Of a stretch of DNA of 64,000 bases, positions 43,910 to 54,774 are shown piece by piece. The notes under the pieces were generated by a model. It was given only the letters and a program-made list of their open reading frames with translations. It searched no databases and was not told the origin of the DNA. A program made the position numbers and the translations under genes. Within the stretch, counting starts at the first letter, position 1, and the number at the start of each line of letters is the position of its first letter. Source of the DNA: Symsagittifera roscoffensis (Eukaryota > Xenacoelomorpha > Acoela > Convolutidae); NCBI RefSeq assembly GCF_963678635.1, contig NC_087071.1:19839613-19903612 (forward strand), written 5' to 3'.

Positions 43910-45560
43910 CTTGTTATTTATCTCCAGAAAATTTTTTTACCATGCCAAAACTCCTATATTTTTTGCGCACGAGCCCTTGTTTTTTGCAAAATGATTTTTT
44001 GGAACGCTGCGACAATTTAATAAGAAATTCGTTATGCAAGGTCACTTATGTGAAAATGGATGACAGTTTTTACAAGCAGTTCTTCCGGCAGCCAAAGGTG
44101 GATTGGGTGTTTCTTCCGCTCGTCTATTAGCTTTACCCGCTTTCTTAGCCTCAGCAGTGGGAGGTAAAAATGCCGTAAGCGACATTTTTGGTTTGGAGCA
44201 TCAACGCTTCAACGCGTTCCTGGATAGATTTTGCTCCCAATGGTTGGTTGCCATCGTGTGCAAAAATTTAAGGTTAAAACTGTCAAACCAATTTATTAGA
44301 AATGCGATAGGACTTCAATTAGGCCCAAAACTTTGCCAACGGCATACATGCGTGTGCGGCAAAAACGTTACCGAAGATGGTTGCCATGGCTTTTCTTGCC
44401 TCAAAAGTGCAGGGAGGTTCTCTAGGCGGATCTAGGACAACAAGCCGACGGGACTTCAAGCCGAAGGGACTTCAAGCAGAAATTAAAACTTAACAAGCAC
44501 CTAAAAACGCTATTTTTGTCATCTGTAAAACGTTCTTGTTCAAAAGTTATGGCAAGTTTAGTCCATAATAAGCGTTATTCCTGACAATGCACCACTTGTG
44601 ATTGGCATCCGTTAATAACATCAGCCGGTTTTTGAAATACATGAATAATAATCATGAAAAATGCCTTCAACCATGTTCTTATTTTCACTTTTCTGAATAT
44701 TCATTTGGAGGCTTAAGTTATATGTAAACGCCAATAACTAGTGAAGAAAGATCTCGAAATTCAAAAGTTCTTCAAAAAGTTTTCAAATTATTCATATTTC
44801 ACGACTTTAAAAGGAACTATTCGGATTGAAGTCCCTTATTTTACAATTCGGCTTGAAGTCCCGTCGTCTTGATAACCGGCTCCCTCTCTAGGTATTCAAA
44901 CCTGAATGCTCTTATAAAGCAGAGTTTATCTTCTCATATTCCGTCTGTTTTAGAACCACGACAGGGACGATCCGAAGCGACCAGACGGTTTGACGCTCGT
45001 TCCATGGGCTGTTGGTAAGCAGCTCGTGGGATGTAACGGTAATAGACTCCTTAGCCGCTAGTAGGATTAGTGCCGGGTTTGTTTATAAACCTGGTACGAC
45101 TGCCGCTGAAGCGGAAGAGCGAAAAAATGAAACGTAAAAAGACTTAATAGATGATGAGTATCTTCTTTTTGAGCAAGCTTTGTAAGAACCTAAGCATATG
45201 CACTGAGGAACCCAGAGCAAGTAGCTTTTTAAAACAGAGAATCTCCCTGGCAATACATATTGCGAACGCCGCTTGCGTACTCGGAACAATAATTGACAAA
45301 ACAACTTTCGACAAATTTTTTATTTGTAACACAATTATATTTGTATATTTTATTTTCTCGTGTCGATTTGCGTGTTCTTAGTGAAGAAACGTAACAGGTA
45401 TCGAGTTTGATTGCAAGGACATCAACACTTATCATTGCCTTGTTATTAATATCAATTCCATATCTAGAAAAATCCAAGGATTTTGCCTGGAGTACGTGAT
45501 GAAGGGACTCATGACTGTAATCTCGGTTACTATGATACTTTTGACTTTCTGATTACTATT
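43910..45560 (+). mobile_element. Truncated second copy of the RLE-type LINE
   Basis: Starts inside the RT thumb (MPKLLYFLRTSPCFLQNDFL is shared exactly with the 36-kb copy) and runs to the 3' UTR end near 45560. A frameshift follows KMDD. About 51 codons are deleted in frame between DIFGLEH and RFNAF. A 458-bp MITE interrupts RFSR|. The endonuclease region is frameshifted ([10 protein letters not shown] in place of RTDQKRPDG), so it is dead. Confidence 0.85.
44427..44884. mobile_element. 458-bp MITE with 8-bp target duplication
   Basis: Flanked by TCTCTAGG at 44419-44426 and 44885-44892; the intact LINE copy has this site once. Near-terminal inverted repeats GACGGGACTTCAAGCCGAA lie at 44447-44465 and, inverted, at 44847-44865. 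A second GGGACTTCAA word inside each end forms subterminal repeats. The outermost 20 bases pair imperfectly. 8-bp duplication plus subterminal repeats suggests the hAT superfamily, but the CAGGG start is missing. No coding capacity. Confidence 0.88.
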
Positions 45561-46153
45561 AGGTGGACCAGATGGTTTATTCGGAGATAATTGTGGGCTC
45601 AGAAAAACTCATAGGTAGGTAAAATTGTTGACAAATTCAATTGTTTCATTTTGTACATCCGCATATCCATTTTTGATAAGCTTCCACCCTTTCTGAATTT
45701 TATTGCTTTGGAAATCCCACGTGTACTGTTAGATTGTTCCTGTCGCAGTAATTTTCCAGCTCTTTTAGAGCGTTTTGTATGTGTTCACATTTTTTAGTTT
45801 TTTGTTGGAACAGTCGAAAATTAATGAAGTATTTCGTTGGCTCACAATTCGACCAATCAGAAATCGAGTTGAATAATTTTGGTACAAATGGGGCTTGACC
45901 CTGGAAAGCACCAAGATCTTCAGCTTTGTGTTAATTGAAATCAAAATTTTGTTTTCAGAACTGGAAATGTGCAATGTTTTCTGTGTCTCAGCTTTGTCTA
46001 ATAAATATATTGTCTATTATTCTCTTGTATTGTAATATATTAGCTGTTTGAGTGAATATTTCGGCAGTGATGCGCCGAAAATATCGGATGCTTGCAATTG
46101 CAAAATATGCATGTCAGTTGTCAGTGTTGATATTCTTGAGTAAATCACTATAA
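45561..46153. other. Upstream region of TMEM19
   Basis: AT-rich, no gene recognised. An in-frame TAA lies directly before the ATG at 46154. Whether an extra 5' exon joins at the acceptor-like TTTTCAG (46171) is open. Confidence 0.5.
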
Positions 46154-49100
46154 ATGTATGTCACTTTTCAGATTCACGTTATTATGTTTCTCTTTGTAAT
46201 TCTTTTTCTTTTCCTGCTCAGTGTTGCATGGCTTTGTCATCTCATTTTTATTGGCCCAGAGCATGGAACAGTTATCATTCACCCGGTTAACCTTTTTGGT
46301 GCTTCAATCATTCCCATATTTGTCGCTTGGCGCTCCTTCTCAAGAAAAAAGCTGGATCTTCTAGGAGCAATTTTTGCTTATTTCATTGGTTTTACGACTT
46401 TCATTTCCAATTTCTCTATTTTTTGTTCCTTGATGGGTTTCTTTTTCTCGAGCAACATTTTCACTAAGTGGAAGAGCAACCGAAAAGTAAGTTAATTTTT
46501 TAGAACAACAAAATTTACTGCGATGTGTTTTGAAAAAAAAAACCTATTTATTTTAAGGCAAAGCAGTTAGCAGATTATGAAACCACTGGTTGCAGGGATA
46601 GTTATCAAGTTTTGTGCAATGGCGCTGTTGTGTACGTTTCATGTATTTTAATAGGTGGGTAACATGTGAAGGGATCTCTTTAAATATCCCCCCTTGGTAC
46701 CTCCTAGTAGCGAATTGCCACCCCTATAATAAAATAATTCAACGGTTAAGCATATACGCACTTTGTACCTAGTAACGGATCCCCCTTTACAAAAGGGGAT
46801 AGTTAAAAAGATCCTATGTGAAATCAACGGAAAATAAGTTTGTTCTTACGGAACTAAATTAAAGTTATCAATGTGTTTTAGCGTATGAATGTCGAATGCA
46901 GCTCAGAGAACTTAGTTTCATGTCGCAATATAGGCTAGTTGAAATTTTGGCCGAATGGTTTTTTCTTTAACCTGACAACTCTGTTGACGTACTAACATTT
47001 GATATCTGCTACAGCTGCACCATGTATTATCTTATGTCAATTTCTGCAATCTCTTGCTCGTGTGGCGATACCTGGGCGTCTGAGATTGGAACTGCAATTG
47101 GATCAGATACTCCTCGTCTTGTAACTTCATTTAGGAGGGTACCCGCTGGCACAAATGGAGCTGTATCTCTGACAGGATTGGTGAGATTTTGTTATCAAGG
47201 TCCCTGTTGCTGTTCAAAATTATGTCCCTAACTGGTGTACCGATAATATCCGATGAGACATATCGAACTTGATTGCAGAAACGGGACGGCCAAAAAGCTG
47301 AACTGATTTTCGTATTTCCAATTGCTGAAGCATTTTTTTTTTTTGGTAAACAACTTCCAGTATTGTTTATTTTTTCTTATTCGAATCATGGAGATGAAAG
47401 TTAAGCGGCTTTAGAGATAGATTGAAAGTCTGTGGTATGTTATTATAGTCGATTGTAATTAAAGTTAAAACTCAAATTTAAAAGAAGGTTTTTTGATGTA
47501 TTTTATACTTTAATTTTTGTCCCAATTTTTTTTCCAAATGTTAATAGTTGATTTTTTTCCACGCATAATCAAGTACGACAAATAGTCATGAGAATGGTTT
47601 TAGTGATATATCATCTTAAAGCGCTTTCAGTCGGCAAAACAATTGAACGGCAAAACAATTGTAAGTTTGCAAGTTTGATTTTCGAACGAAAAAACCAGTT
47701 AGCAAGTTTTGATTTTGGGCCTAATTTCCAGCTGATAAGGTGAGCGTGCCTTATACAATAGCTTATTTATGGTTTATGCAAGCCGCGAAAACTTAGCTTT
47801 ACTCGACTTGTTTATAGTTTCAGTAAAAATAGTTTTTTGAGCTTTTAGGGACAATTCAGGAATCAAAAACTTAAAAATTCAAAAAATTTATGCAATAAAA
47901 AATTGAAGTTTTTGAAAATTTTCTGAATGTTTAAACGATTTTTTAAAAATTTTCTATTCATTTTCTACCTAAATTTGTTTCCAATGGTCTTTTTTTTACT
48001 ATGACTGTCGAATATGCCTAAGTTCTTTTTTTCAATCAGATCTTTTTATCACACCGCGCAGAAAACAAACGACACTAGCTTGATCACTTTTTTGAATTTG
48101 TTAAGACTATGGTCGAAATATTCTGAACTACTTTCACAGTCGTCGGCTATCCTTGTTGTTCCAGTCATTTGATTCGGGTGTTTTTTTTTCACGCAAAATC
48201 AGGTATCACAAGTAACCATCGAAATGGCTTGTGATATATCATATTAAAGCCATTTCAGTTCTAACTCGAACATGAAAAAGTTTACCCAGTGCCGAGAAAA
48301 ACTGGTTTAAAATTTGTTATTTTCGTCAGTTTTTCATCGAGAAAAGCAATCGAGTAATAATTCTTTTATTGTTTAAGATCATTTTATCCACGGGGGAAAG
48401 GACCAACACAAGAGCTGTACAGCTCATCACGGCGAACCGCTGTTGTGCCCCCGTTTATGAACTACATGCAACTTTTTTTTTGGTTATTTTTCTGGGCTGG
48501 GTTATGTTGCTTCACCCTCAAGCAACGAGCACGGATCATGGTGGGCCTCGAACATCCGACCTCTCGATTGAGAGGCGGAGACGTAACCACTTCACCACCG
48601 CTCCCTTAGACCTTTATTTAGACCTTAAAGCTAAAAACAATTAAATTGACTAGAAAAAAAACTAGTTTTAGATGTAAAGTTTTGTGCATTGTCGGCTATA
48701 AAAGTTTTTAACATATTGAATTTTTGTGTAAAAAATAGAAAAATATATTTTCTTTCATATTTTGAGTAATGAACGTAGTGAGTACTCTTATATAGGTCTT
48801 GCTGATTTTTTTTGTTTTTTTTTCATGAAAAACTTGTGATTTTTCAAAGTTCAGTGCATTTATATTGGTAAAAGAAAGGCAAACTCCACTGTCGAACAGC
48901 AAAGTTTTAAGGGTCACCAAAAATTTGATCGTTCTTAGTTTCGAAAAAGAAATTAATTATCAGATTTCCCAGCGAAATAAAAGTTTTACCTATTGATTTA
49001 AGACTTAGGCTTAGATTTAAGGCTTTAAGACACTTCATCCATTTTTTTCTTCAAAATTCTAAACTTTGAGGCTAAAAACTGCAGGAAGAAAGTGTTTTTG

Positions 49101-49815
49101 ATATTTTGAAAGGTTTCAGCAATCTCAAATCTGTTTTAATTTATTTTGTTCTTCTTTTTCGAGATGAAATAAATATATACATGTAGCAACCGGGACTTTT
49201 GTACTGCAGTTTTTTCGCACCAAGGTGTCAGGTTAGGTATTGTCTGCTGAAGTTTATTCTTTATATTTTGTAAGTTGGTAACTAGAAATAGACGGAACCC
49301 AGTTTTCTCAAGAGCTCAGATAATTGAGATTCATGAGTTTTGCTCATTTTGGTCGCTGTTTTTCTTTTTGAGCATCTTTCTGCAATCGATATAGAGTTTT
49401 ACAGGTGTAAAAGTTGGATTTGTAGATGATTTTCGACTTTTTTCATGATAGGTTTTTTCTTTAGATCGGCTCTGGCGTGGGAGGATTATTCGTGGGACTA
49501 TGTGCTCTATTATCTCTTGGTCCTCAGTTCTGGTCAATCTCAACTACATTTGATCTCCTTCTATTCTGCACCTTATCAGGTCTAATCGGATCAGGAATTG
49601 ACTCGATTTTAGGCGCCATGTTTCAATACAGTGGCATCGATCAAAGAACCATGAAAGTTACAAATGAGCCAAATTTACATGCTGTACATATATCAGGCTA
49701 TCCGATTCTAAGCAATAACGCAGTTAACGTGCTAACCTCTGTACTAACATCTTTTGCCGTCATGCCTAAGCTAGCTGTATATCTCAGGCTGTTTAATGAA
49801 AGTCATACATTTTGA
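46154..49815 (+). CDS. TMEM19: TMEM19 orthologue (DUF92 family), five exons
   Basis: Exons: 46154-46486, 46558-46654, 46882 to about 46933, 47015-47180 and 49465-49815; about 332 residues, close to the usual 336. Phases agree at every junction. Landmarks: N-terminal membrane segment IMFLFVILFLFLLSVAWLCH; SRKKLDLLGAIFAYFIGF; FTKWKSNRK ending exon 1; CNGAVVYVSCILI; SCSCGDTWASEIGTAIGSDT (strongest family signature); PRLVTSFRRVPAGTNGAVSL; GLIGSGIDSILGAMFQYSGI; HISGYPILSNNAVNVLTSVL. The end of exon 3 is uncertain: the best continuation uses a GC donor (TATAG|GCTAGT); a weak GT at 46922 also keeps frame. The acceptor of exon 4 follows a perfect TACTAAC branch-point word (46990-46996). The family is a multipass membrane protein, role in animals unclear; a plant relative is VTE5-type phytol kinase. 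Start could instead be ATG 46184. Confidence 0.92.
47181..49464 (+). other. TMEM19 intron 4 with dispersed repeats
   Basis: 2.3 kb. 47540-48020 is a diverged copy of the repeat at 19670-20130. 48175-48300 repeats its first part again (ACGCAAAATCAGGTA, GTGATATATCATATTAAAGC against ACGCATAATCAAGTA, GTGATATATCATCTTAAAGC). 48530-48606 holds a tRNA-like sequence on the minus strand. The remainder is AT-rich without genes. Confidence 0.6.
48523..48606 (-). repeat. tRNA-derived SINE-like sequence
   Basis: On the minus strand GGAGCGGTGGTGAAGTGGTT (A-box TGGTGAAGTGG) leads to an anticodon-like stem CCTCT/AGAGG and a B-box GTTCGAGGC, ending CCGTGCTC, which partly pairs with the GAGCGG start. The T-stem is poor, so I call it SINE-like and not a working tRNA gene. 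Confidence 0.45.
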
Positions 49816-49846
49816 TTCGTGTATATTTTGATTATTAAGATATACG

Positions 49847-50118
49847 AGTAGTATAGCGCAACAAGAGGTCATGCCTGTTTTCGGAGAAAGGTCAACCTGT
49901 CAAGGTCGCGTGACTATGTTACTCAATTAGCCTAATCTTTTTTTTTCTCGGGGGTCGTAATAAAGATCTGATCAGATTAATTTTTTCACCTGCGTTAATT
50001 TTTGGGGTATATGACCGGACTCATTGGGGAAATTTTGTCCAATTGTTAATTAAGTGGATAACTCTGTGACATCGCTGAGGGAAACAAACTCTTATCAGAT
50101 TAATTTTTTTCACTTGAA
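49847..50118 (+). repeat. Polinton left terminal inverted repeat
   Basis: 272 bp, matching the right ends in reverse complement up to TTTTTTTCACTTGAA. It contains AATAAA at 49959-49964 on the + strand, possibly usable as the TMEM19 polyadenylation signal because the element starts 31 bp after the TMEM19 stop. At four variable sites it agrees with the outermost right end (61490-61759) against the two inner ones. Confidence 0.92.
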
Positions 50119-51026
50119 GTTATTTATTGTATTTGATTTGAATCTCACTGAAGATTATCAGCTTATCGGGAATTGAACTGAAGTAACTTTATCTATTTTT
50201 CTGGGTTAATAGTTTTCAATCTAAGATAATTCCCTAAGCCCCCTGAAAGTTAATTATCCTTGATTAAACATCTTTCTATAAACTATTGAATTTAAAAGTT
50301 TTCAGCTTCATTGTTTTCCTAAACTTATATGTAGCCAATGAAAGAAATTCAATTGAATGAACCAATAGAAGTTTTTCTTGATCAATCTACATCACAGTTC
50401 AGGTTTCAGGTTCAGTTTTATTATATCTCATTGTTGCTTTTCTCGTAGTTCCTAACAATTTCGGTCTCAAAACTTAGAAACAAAAAATTTAAATCTCTCA
50501 CAATCACTTCTTTTGCTTGAGTTTGATCTGATTTGATTATATTTCAATTCAATTTCTTCAGCTACTCTTGTTGATTTATCTATCTCTCAATCTCTAACAT
50601 TTGATCAATCAAAAACTCCAATATTTTTTTCCTGAACGTTTCTCATCGAGTCTTTTTCTAGCAATATTTAATTAAAATTTGCATCCTAATTTGCAATATT
50701 TAATTAAAGTTTGCATCCTAACTTGTCTCCAAAACAAATCACTTGAGTTTTTTGAGTTCTCAAATTTCCGAATCTGCTTCGATAAAATAATTGAAAATTT
50801 GACAATCTATTCCATAAGTTAGATCAATTCAATCATTCTTTCATTTCGAGCAATTTATAATTTATTTTTTTTCCCACTCGGTTCTCCAAAAGAGTTTTCC
50901 TTTAAGTTGTACTATCTAAAGATTTCCACAATCTGCGTTTCCTATAAAGTGAAATCCCTATTAGTCTTTTCTTAAAATTGCTTGATAAACGTTTTGCATT
51001 GGATTCTTATTTCATTTTCTTGCTCA
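50119..51026 (+). other. Polinton left internal region, no gene
   Basis: AT-rich single-copy part of the element. It contains a 32-bp tandem duplication (50661-50692 and 50693-50724, GCAATATTTAATTAAA(A/G)T then TTGCATCCTAA). No domain-bearing frame was found. Confidence 0.6.
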
Positions 51027-51491
51027 CAATTTCTTTACTACCTTACACAGCTTAATTTATCAGTCGATCCTGCCTCCAATATCTCACTCAAACTTCAAAC
51101 CCTTTTGCTTGTTCATCCGTCTCTCAACTTTTCAGTGACTCCAGTCATTCATCCAGTAAGATATCCTTCCTTTAATTTTTCATTTTTTTTACAATTTAAG
51201 GTTGAAATTTTTTTCCCACTGAAGGGTTCAGGGAACTTTTTTCTTTTTCTATAAATGAGATGAATTCCACCCTTCGTTCTGTAACCCAATCATTTTCTGG
51301 TCTTCAGATGAAAAACAAATAATAAATAATAAAAAAAACTGTTTTGTCAGGTGAAAAAAAAATTGTTGTATCACTTTTATTTCTCAATAAAGTACTCATA
51401 TATTATATATATATAGACCCTTGCGAGTTTTTTTTTCAAAATTTTTTCCCAAATTTTTTAAATTTATTTTTATTCTACGCAAAAATCCCGG

Positions 51492-51514
51492 CTTTCACTG
51501 CTTCGCAGTGAAAG
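51492..51514 (+). repeat. Perfect 10-bp-stem hairpin upstream of the polymerase fragment
   Basis: CTTTCACTGC-TTC-GCAGTGAAAG. It recurs at 54638-54660 (perfect) and 58792-58814 (one mismatch). It is followed within 100 bp by two to three copies of CCAACCGAAACAGT and by the palindrome CGAAACAGTGTTTCG. Confidence 0.9.
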
Positions 51515-51628
51515 TAGAGCACTTTTTCTTCATAAAAATCGCTTAATTCCCAGTAGTTTTCAACCGAAACAGTGTTTCCCAGTAGTTTTCCAACCGAAAC
51601 AGTACAATACCAACCGAAACAGTGTTTC

Positions 51629-52532
51629 GAGACATTCTTTGATGGAGTAGTTGAAGCAAGATGACAAGGAGATCTTAATCCTGACTCTGCTGTTTGTGCC
51701 AATTTTGAGAAAGTTGTTGGTAACAGTGCCTACGGATACCAAATCATGGATCGTTCCAGACATACTCGAACGAAGTATGTAATTGGATCATGTGTAAATA
51801 CTTTGGTGAATGATAAGATGTTCAGAAAGTTTAACGAACTACCGAACGAACTTTATGAAGTTGAACTCGGTAAATCGAAAGCTGAACACAAAGAACCGAT
51901 TATAGTGGGATTTTTCATCTTACAGTATGCAAAATTAGTAATGCTTGAACTCGTCTATAATTTTTTCGTACCATTCTGCGATCCTGATAAATATGAGTTC
52001 ATTGAAATGGATACGGACAGTTTATATCTTTCAATCAACGGAAGTGATCTCGAGGATATCATCAAACCCGAAATGAAAAGTGAATGGAATTTAATGAGGA
52101 GTAACGATTGTAGAGACAATTTCACTGCTAATTCAATTTCTAATTTTTTCCCTCGAAAGTGTTGTGAAAAACATAACAAGTATGATCAGAGAACTCCTGG
52201 TCTTTTCAAAGAAGAATTTCGATGCACGGAGATGGTTGCATTATGCTCCAAAACGTACTGCTGTCTTGATGAAATTAGTTAAACTGAGTTCGAAAGGTAT
52301 AAACCAAACAGCCCTGTTAAACAACTCACCGATGCAGAAATATCGAAGTGTTTTAGTTGAGCAAGCAGAAATTGAGACTACAAACCGAGGATTCAGAGTG
52401 CAAAACAATGAAAAAGTGGTAACTTATGAACTGAAAAAGAAAGCTCTTTCATTTTTCTACCCGAAACGAGAAGTGCTAGCAGATGGAATTCATACATTAC
52501 CTCTTAATATTTTAACTTTCATATATCTCTGA
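51629..52532 (+). pseudogene. Polinton-type family B DNA polymerase, C-terminal fragment, copy 1
   Basis: Frame ETFFDGVVEAR-TGA(51662)-QGDLNPDSAV, then KVVGNSAYGYQIMDRSRHTR (polymerase motif B), PIIVGFFILQYAKLVMLELV, FIEMDTDSLYLSI (motif C, catalytic DTD), NFFPRKCCEKH, RTPGLFKEEFRCTEMVALCS, TYCCLDEIS. An 8-bp deletion near 52279, relative to copies 2 and 3, shifts the frame. 52290-52532 continues the C-terminus (NRGFRVQNNEKVVTYELKKK). This is the protein-primed PolB of Polintons/Mavericks and related viruses. The exonuclease domain, TPR insertions and motif A are absent; the fragment starts abruptly after the hairpin/AACCGAAACAG repeats. Confidence 0.85.
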
Positions 52533-53087
52533 TTGCATTTGGTGTAAATTTTATCCTGAAAATCGTTTCTATCGATTCCGTTTTCAATCAATAAATTTTT
52601 TTTGATGTTAATTTTTTTTCCTGCTCAAGATTTCTTCACGAAAACTGTTTATCGGCTAGTGAAACAAGAGCCAGGAGATTTTTTATTTAGATTGGCGTTT
52701 TTAATTTGAAAAATTTTAACTGTTCCTTAGTTGAAAACTTACTCGTTCATTGAACTCCATCACTCTCATTTTAAAAAAAAAAAACTAAAATATGACTTCA
52801 AAAAAAAGAAAACCCTAGTTGGATAGTTTAAATATAATTTTTTCATTTTCAATTTGAAAGAATCGAGAAGGATTTTTACTGTTCTTTTTTTTTATTAAGT
52901 TTCAAACTAAATCTTTTCCTTAATTTTAGTCTAATGAACCGTATCATATCGGTTTTTTTTTTGTTGCGAAAACTCGACTAAAAATATTTAAATTACTTTC
53001 TAGGAGACGAAATTTAGCAAAACGAGTAAATGACTTTTTAAACAAAGACAATCAAAAATCTTACTACTATCATTCACTTCACACAGT
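52533..53087. other. Spacer between polymerase fragment and repeat ORF (unit 1; same in units 2 and 3)
   Basis: AT-rich, 555 bp, with homopolymer runs of A and T and no frame of note. Equivalent spacers lie at 55687-56240 and 59816-60365. The two flanking ORFs point towards it (convergent). Confidence 0.7.
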
Positions 53088-53531
53088 TTAAATATATGTG
53101 TTAGAGGTCAGTTTTTGTAATGCTCTAGTTTTCGCTGCTCTTTTCTTCTCCTGAGACCGTCTCTGCATCGGATGCACAATTTGACGTTTCCTTTTACGCA
53201 GTTTTTGATCTTCCTGAGGAAGTATCGTTGTGGTTGTTCCTTCTTCAGTTGTTGTGGAGCACACCCGTCTGGTTTCCATGTCAATCTGGTTTATATGCAC
53301 GAATTCTCGTTTTCCGAGAGCTATCTCAGCAGCTGCCAGCATGATTTCAAATGAGTTCCTTTTACGCAGTTTTTGATCTTCCTGAGGAAGTATCGTTGTG
53401 GTTGTTCCTTCTTCAGTGGTTGTGGAGCACACCCGTCTGGTTTCCATGTCAATCTGGTTTATATGCACGAATTCTTGTTTTCCGAGAGCTATCTCAGCAG
53501 CCGCCAGCATGATTTTAAAGGAGAAGATCAA
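53088..53531 (-). CDS. Repeat protein of the Polinton derivative, 2 repeats
   Basis: 147 residues: a short leader MIFSFKI, two copies of a 56-residue unit (MLAAAEIALGK(R/Q)EFVHI, NQIDMETRRVCSTTTEEG, TTTTILPQEDQKLRKRNSFE) and a basic tail (RQIVHPMQRRSQEKKRAAKT, RALQKLTSNTYI). The function is unknown; no family recognised. Each unit combines a helical segment, a Thr/Glu-rich stretch and a basic patch. It reads toward the polymerase fragment, starting about 330 bp inside the right TIR. Confidence 0.6.
   Translation of the reverse strand: MIFSFKIMLAAAEIALGKQEFVHINQIDMETRRVCSTTTEEGTTTTILPQEDQKLRKRNSFEIMLAAAEIALGKREFVHINQIDMETRRVCSTTTEEGTTTTILPQEDQKLRKRKRQIVHPMQRRSQEKKRAAKTRALQKLTSNTYI
53100..53530. 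repeat. 168-bp tandem repeats (2 copies); also 56255-57680 (8 copies) and 60380-61160 (4 copies)
   Basis: The unit on the + strand includes CAGTTTTTGATCTTCCTGAG, GAAGTATCGTTGTGGTTGTT and GTCTGGTTTCCATGTCAATC. Copy number is the main difference between the three tandem units. Confidence 0.95.
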
Positions 53532-53856
53532 AAGAAGTTAAAGTTGAAATTTATTTAGCTAGCTTAGAGGCTGCTTAAGAAACTGGAAGTATGAGAGAGA
53601 ATGAATTTGATTTTAAGTTTAGAAAAGGAAGGAACAAGAACTTCCTCTATTGGCTAATTTATTTTTTCCCTTCCTTATTTTTAAATACATGAAAAAAGGG
53701 AGCAGTGATTCTGGATAAATAGTTCGATAAATAATTCAAGTGAAAACAATAATCTGATACAATTGTTTTCCCCTCGGTGATGTCATTAAGCTATCCACCC
53801 TAATTACCTATAAACAATTTACTCCCAAGGATGCCGGTTAAATACCCGATAAGTAA

Positions 53857-54128
53857 TTCAAGTGAAAAAAATTAATCTGATAAGAGTTTGATTCCCTCAG
53901 CGATGTCGCAGAGTTATCCACTTATTAACAATTGGACAAAATTTCCCCCAATGAGTCCGGTCATATACCCCAAAAATTAACGCAGGTGAAAAAATTAATC
54001 TGATCAGATCTTTTTTACGACCCCCGAGAAAAAAAAAGATTAGACTAATTGAGTAACATAGTCACGCGACCTTGACAGGTTGATCTTTCTCCGAAAACAG
54101 GCATGACCTCTTGTTGCGCTATACTACT
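53857..54128 (+). repeat. Polinton right TIR, copy 1
   Basis: Reverse complement of 49847-50118 with a few substitutions that are shared with copy 2 (for example TTTTTTACGAC where the left TIR and copy 3 have TTTATTACGAC). Confidence 0.9.
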
Positions 54129-54774
54129 TATACGCGTGAAGGTTTTTTTAAATGAATTTTCAGATCTGTCGCAATTTCTTTACTACCTTACACAGCTTAA
54201 TTTATCAGTCGATCCTGCCTCCAATATCTCACTCAAACTTCAAACCCTTTTGCTTGTTCATCCGTCTCTCAACTTTTCAGTGACTCCAGTCATTCATCCA
54301 GTAAGATTTCCTTCCTTTAATTTTTCATTTTTTTTACAATTTAAGGTTGAAATTTTTTTCCCACTGAAGGGTTCAGGGAACTTTTTTCTTTTTCTATAAA
54401 TGAGATGAATTCCACCCTTCGTTCTGTAACCCAATCATTTTCTGGTCTTCAGATGAAAAACAAATAATAAATAATAAAAAAAACTGTTTTGTCAGGTGAA
54501 AAAAAAATTGTTGTATCACTTTTATTTCTCAATAAAGTACTCATATATTATATATATATAGACCCTTGCGAGTTTTTTTTTTCAAAATTTTTTCCCAAAT
54601 TTTTTAAATTTATTTTTATTCTACGCAAAAATCCCGGCTTTCACTGCTTCGCAGTGAAAGTAGAGCACTTTTTCTTCATAAAAATCGCTTAATTCCCAGT
54701 AGTTTTCAACCGAAACAGTGTTTCCCAGTAGTTTTCCAACCGAAACAGTACAATACCAACCGAAACAGTGTTTC

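Larger units (their letters stand above)
51027..54171 (+). repeat. Tandem unit 1 (3145 bp)
   Basis: Runs from CAATTTCTTTACTACC through the right TIR and about 43 bp of former host flank (TATACGCGTGAAGG...GATCTGTCG). The next copy begins at once. Contains a polymerase fragment and 2 coding repeats. Confidence 0.92.
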
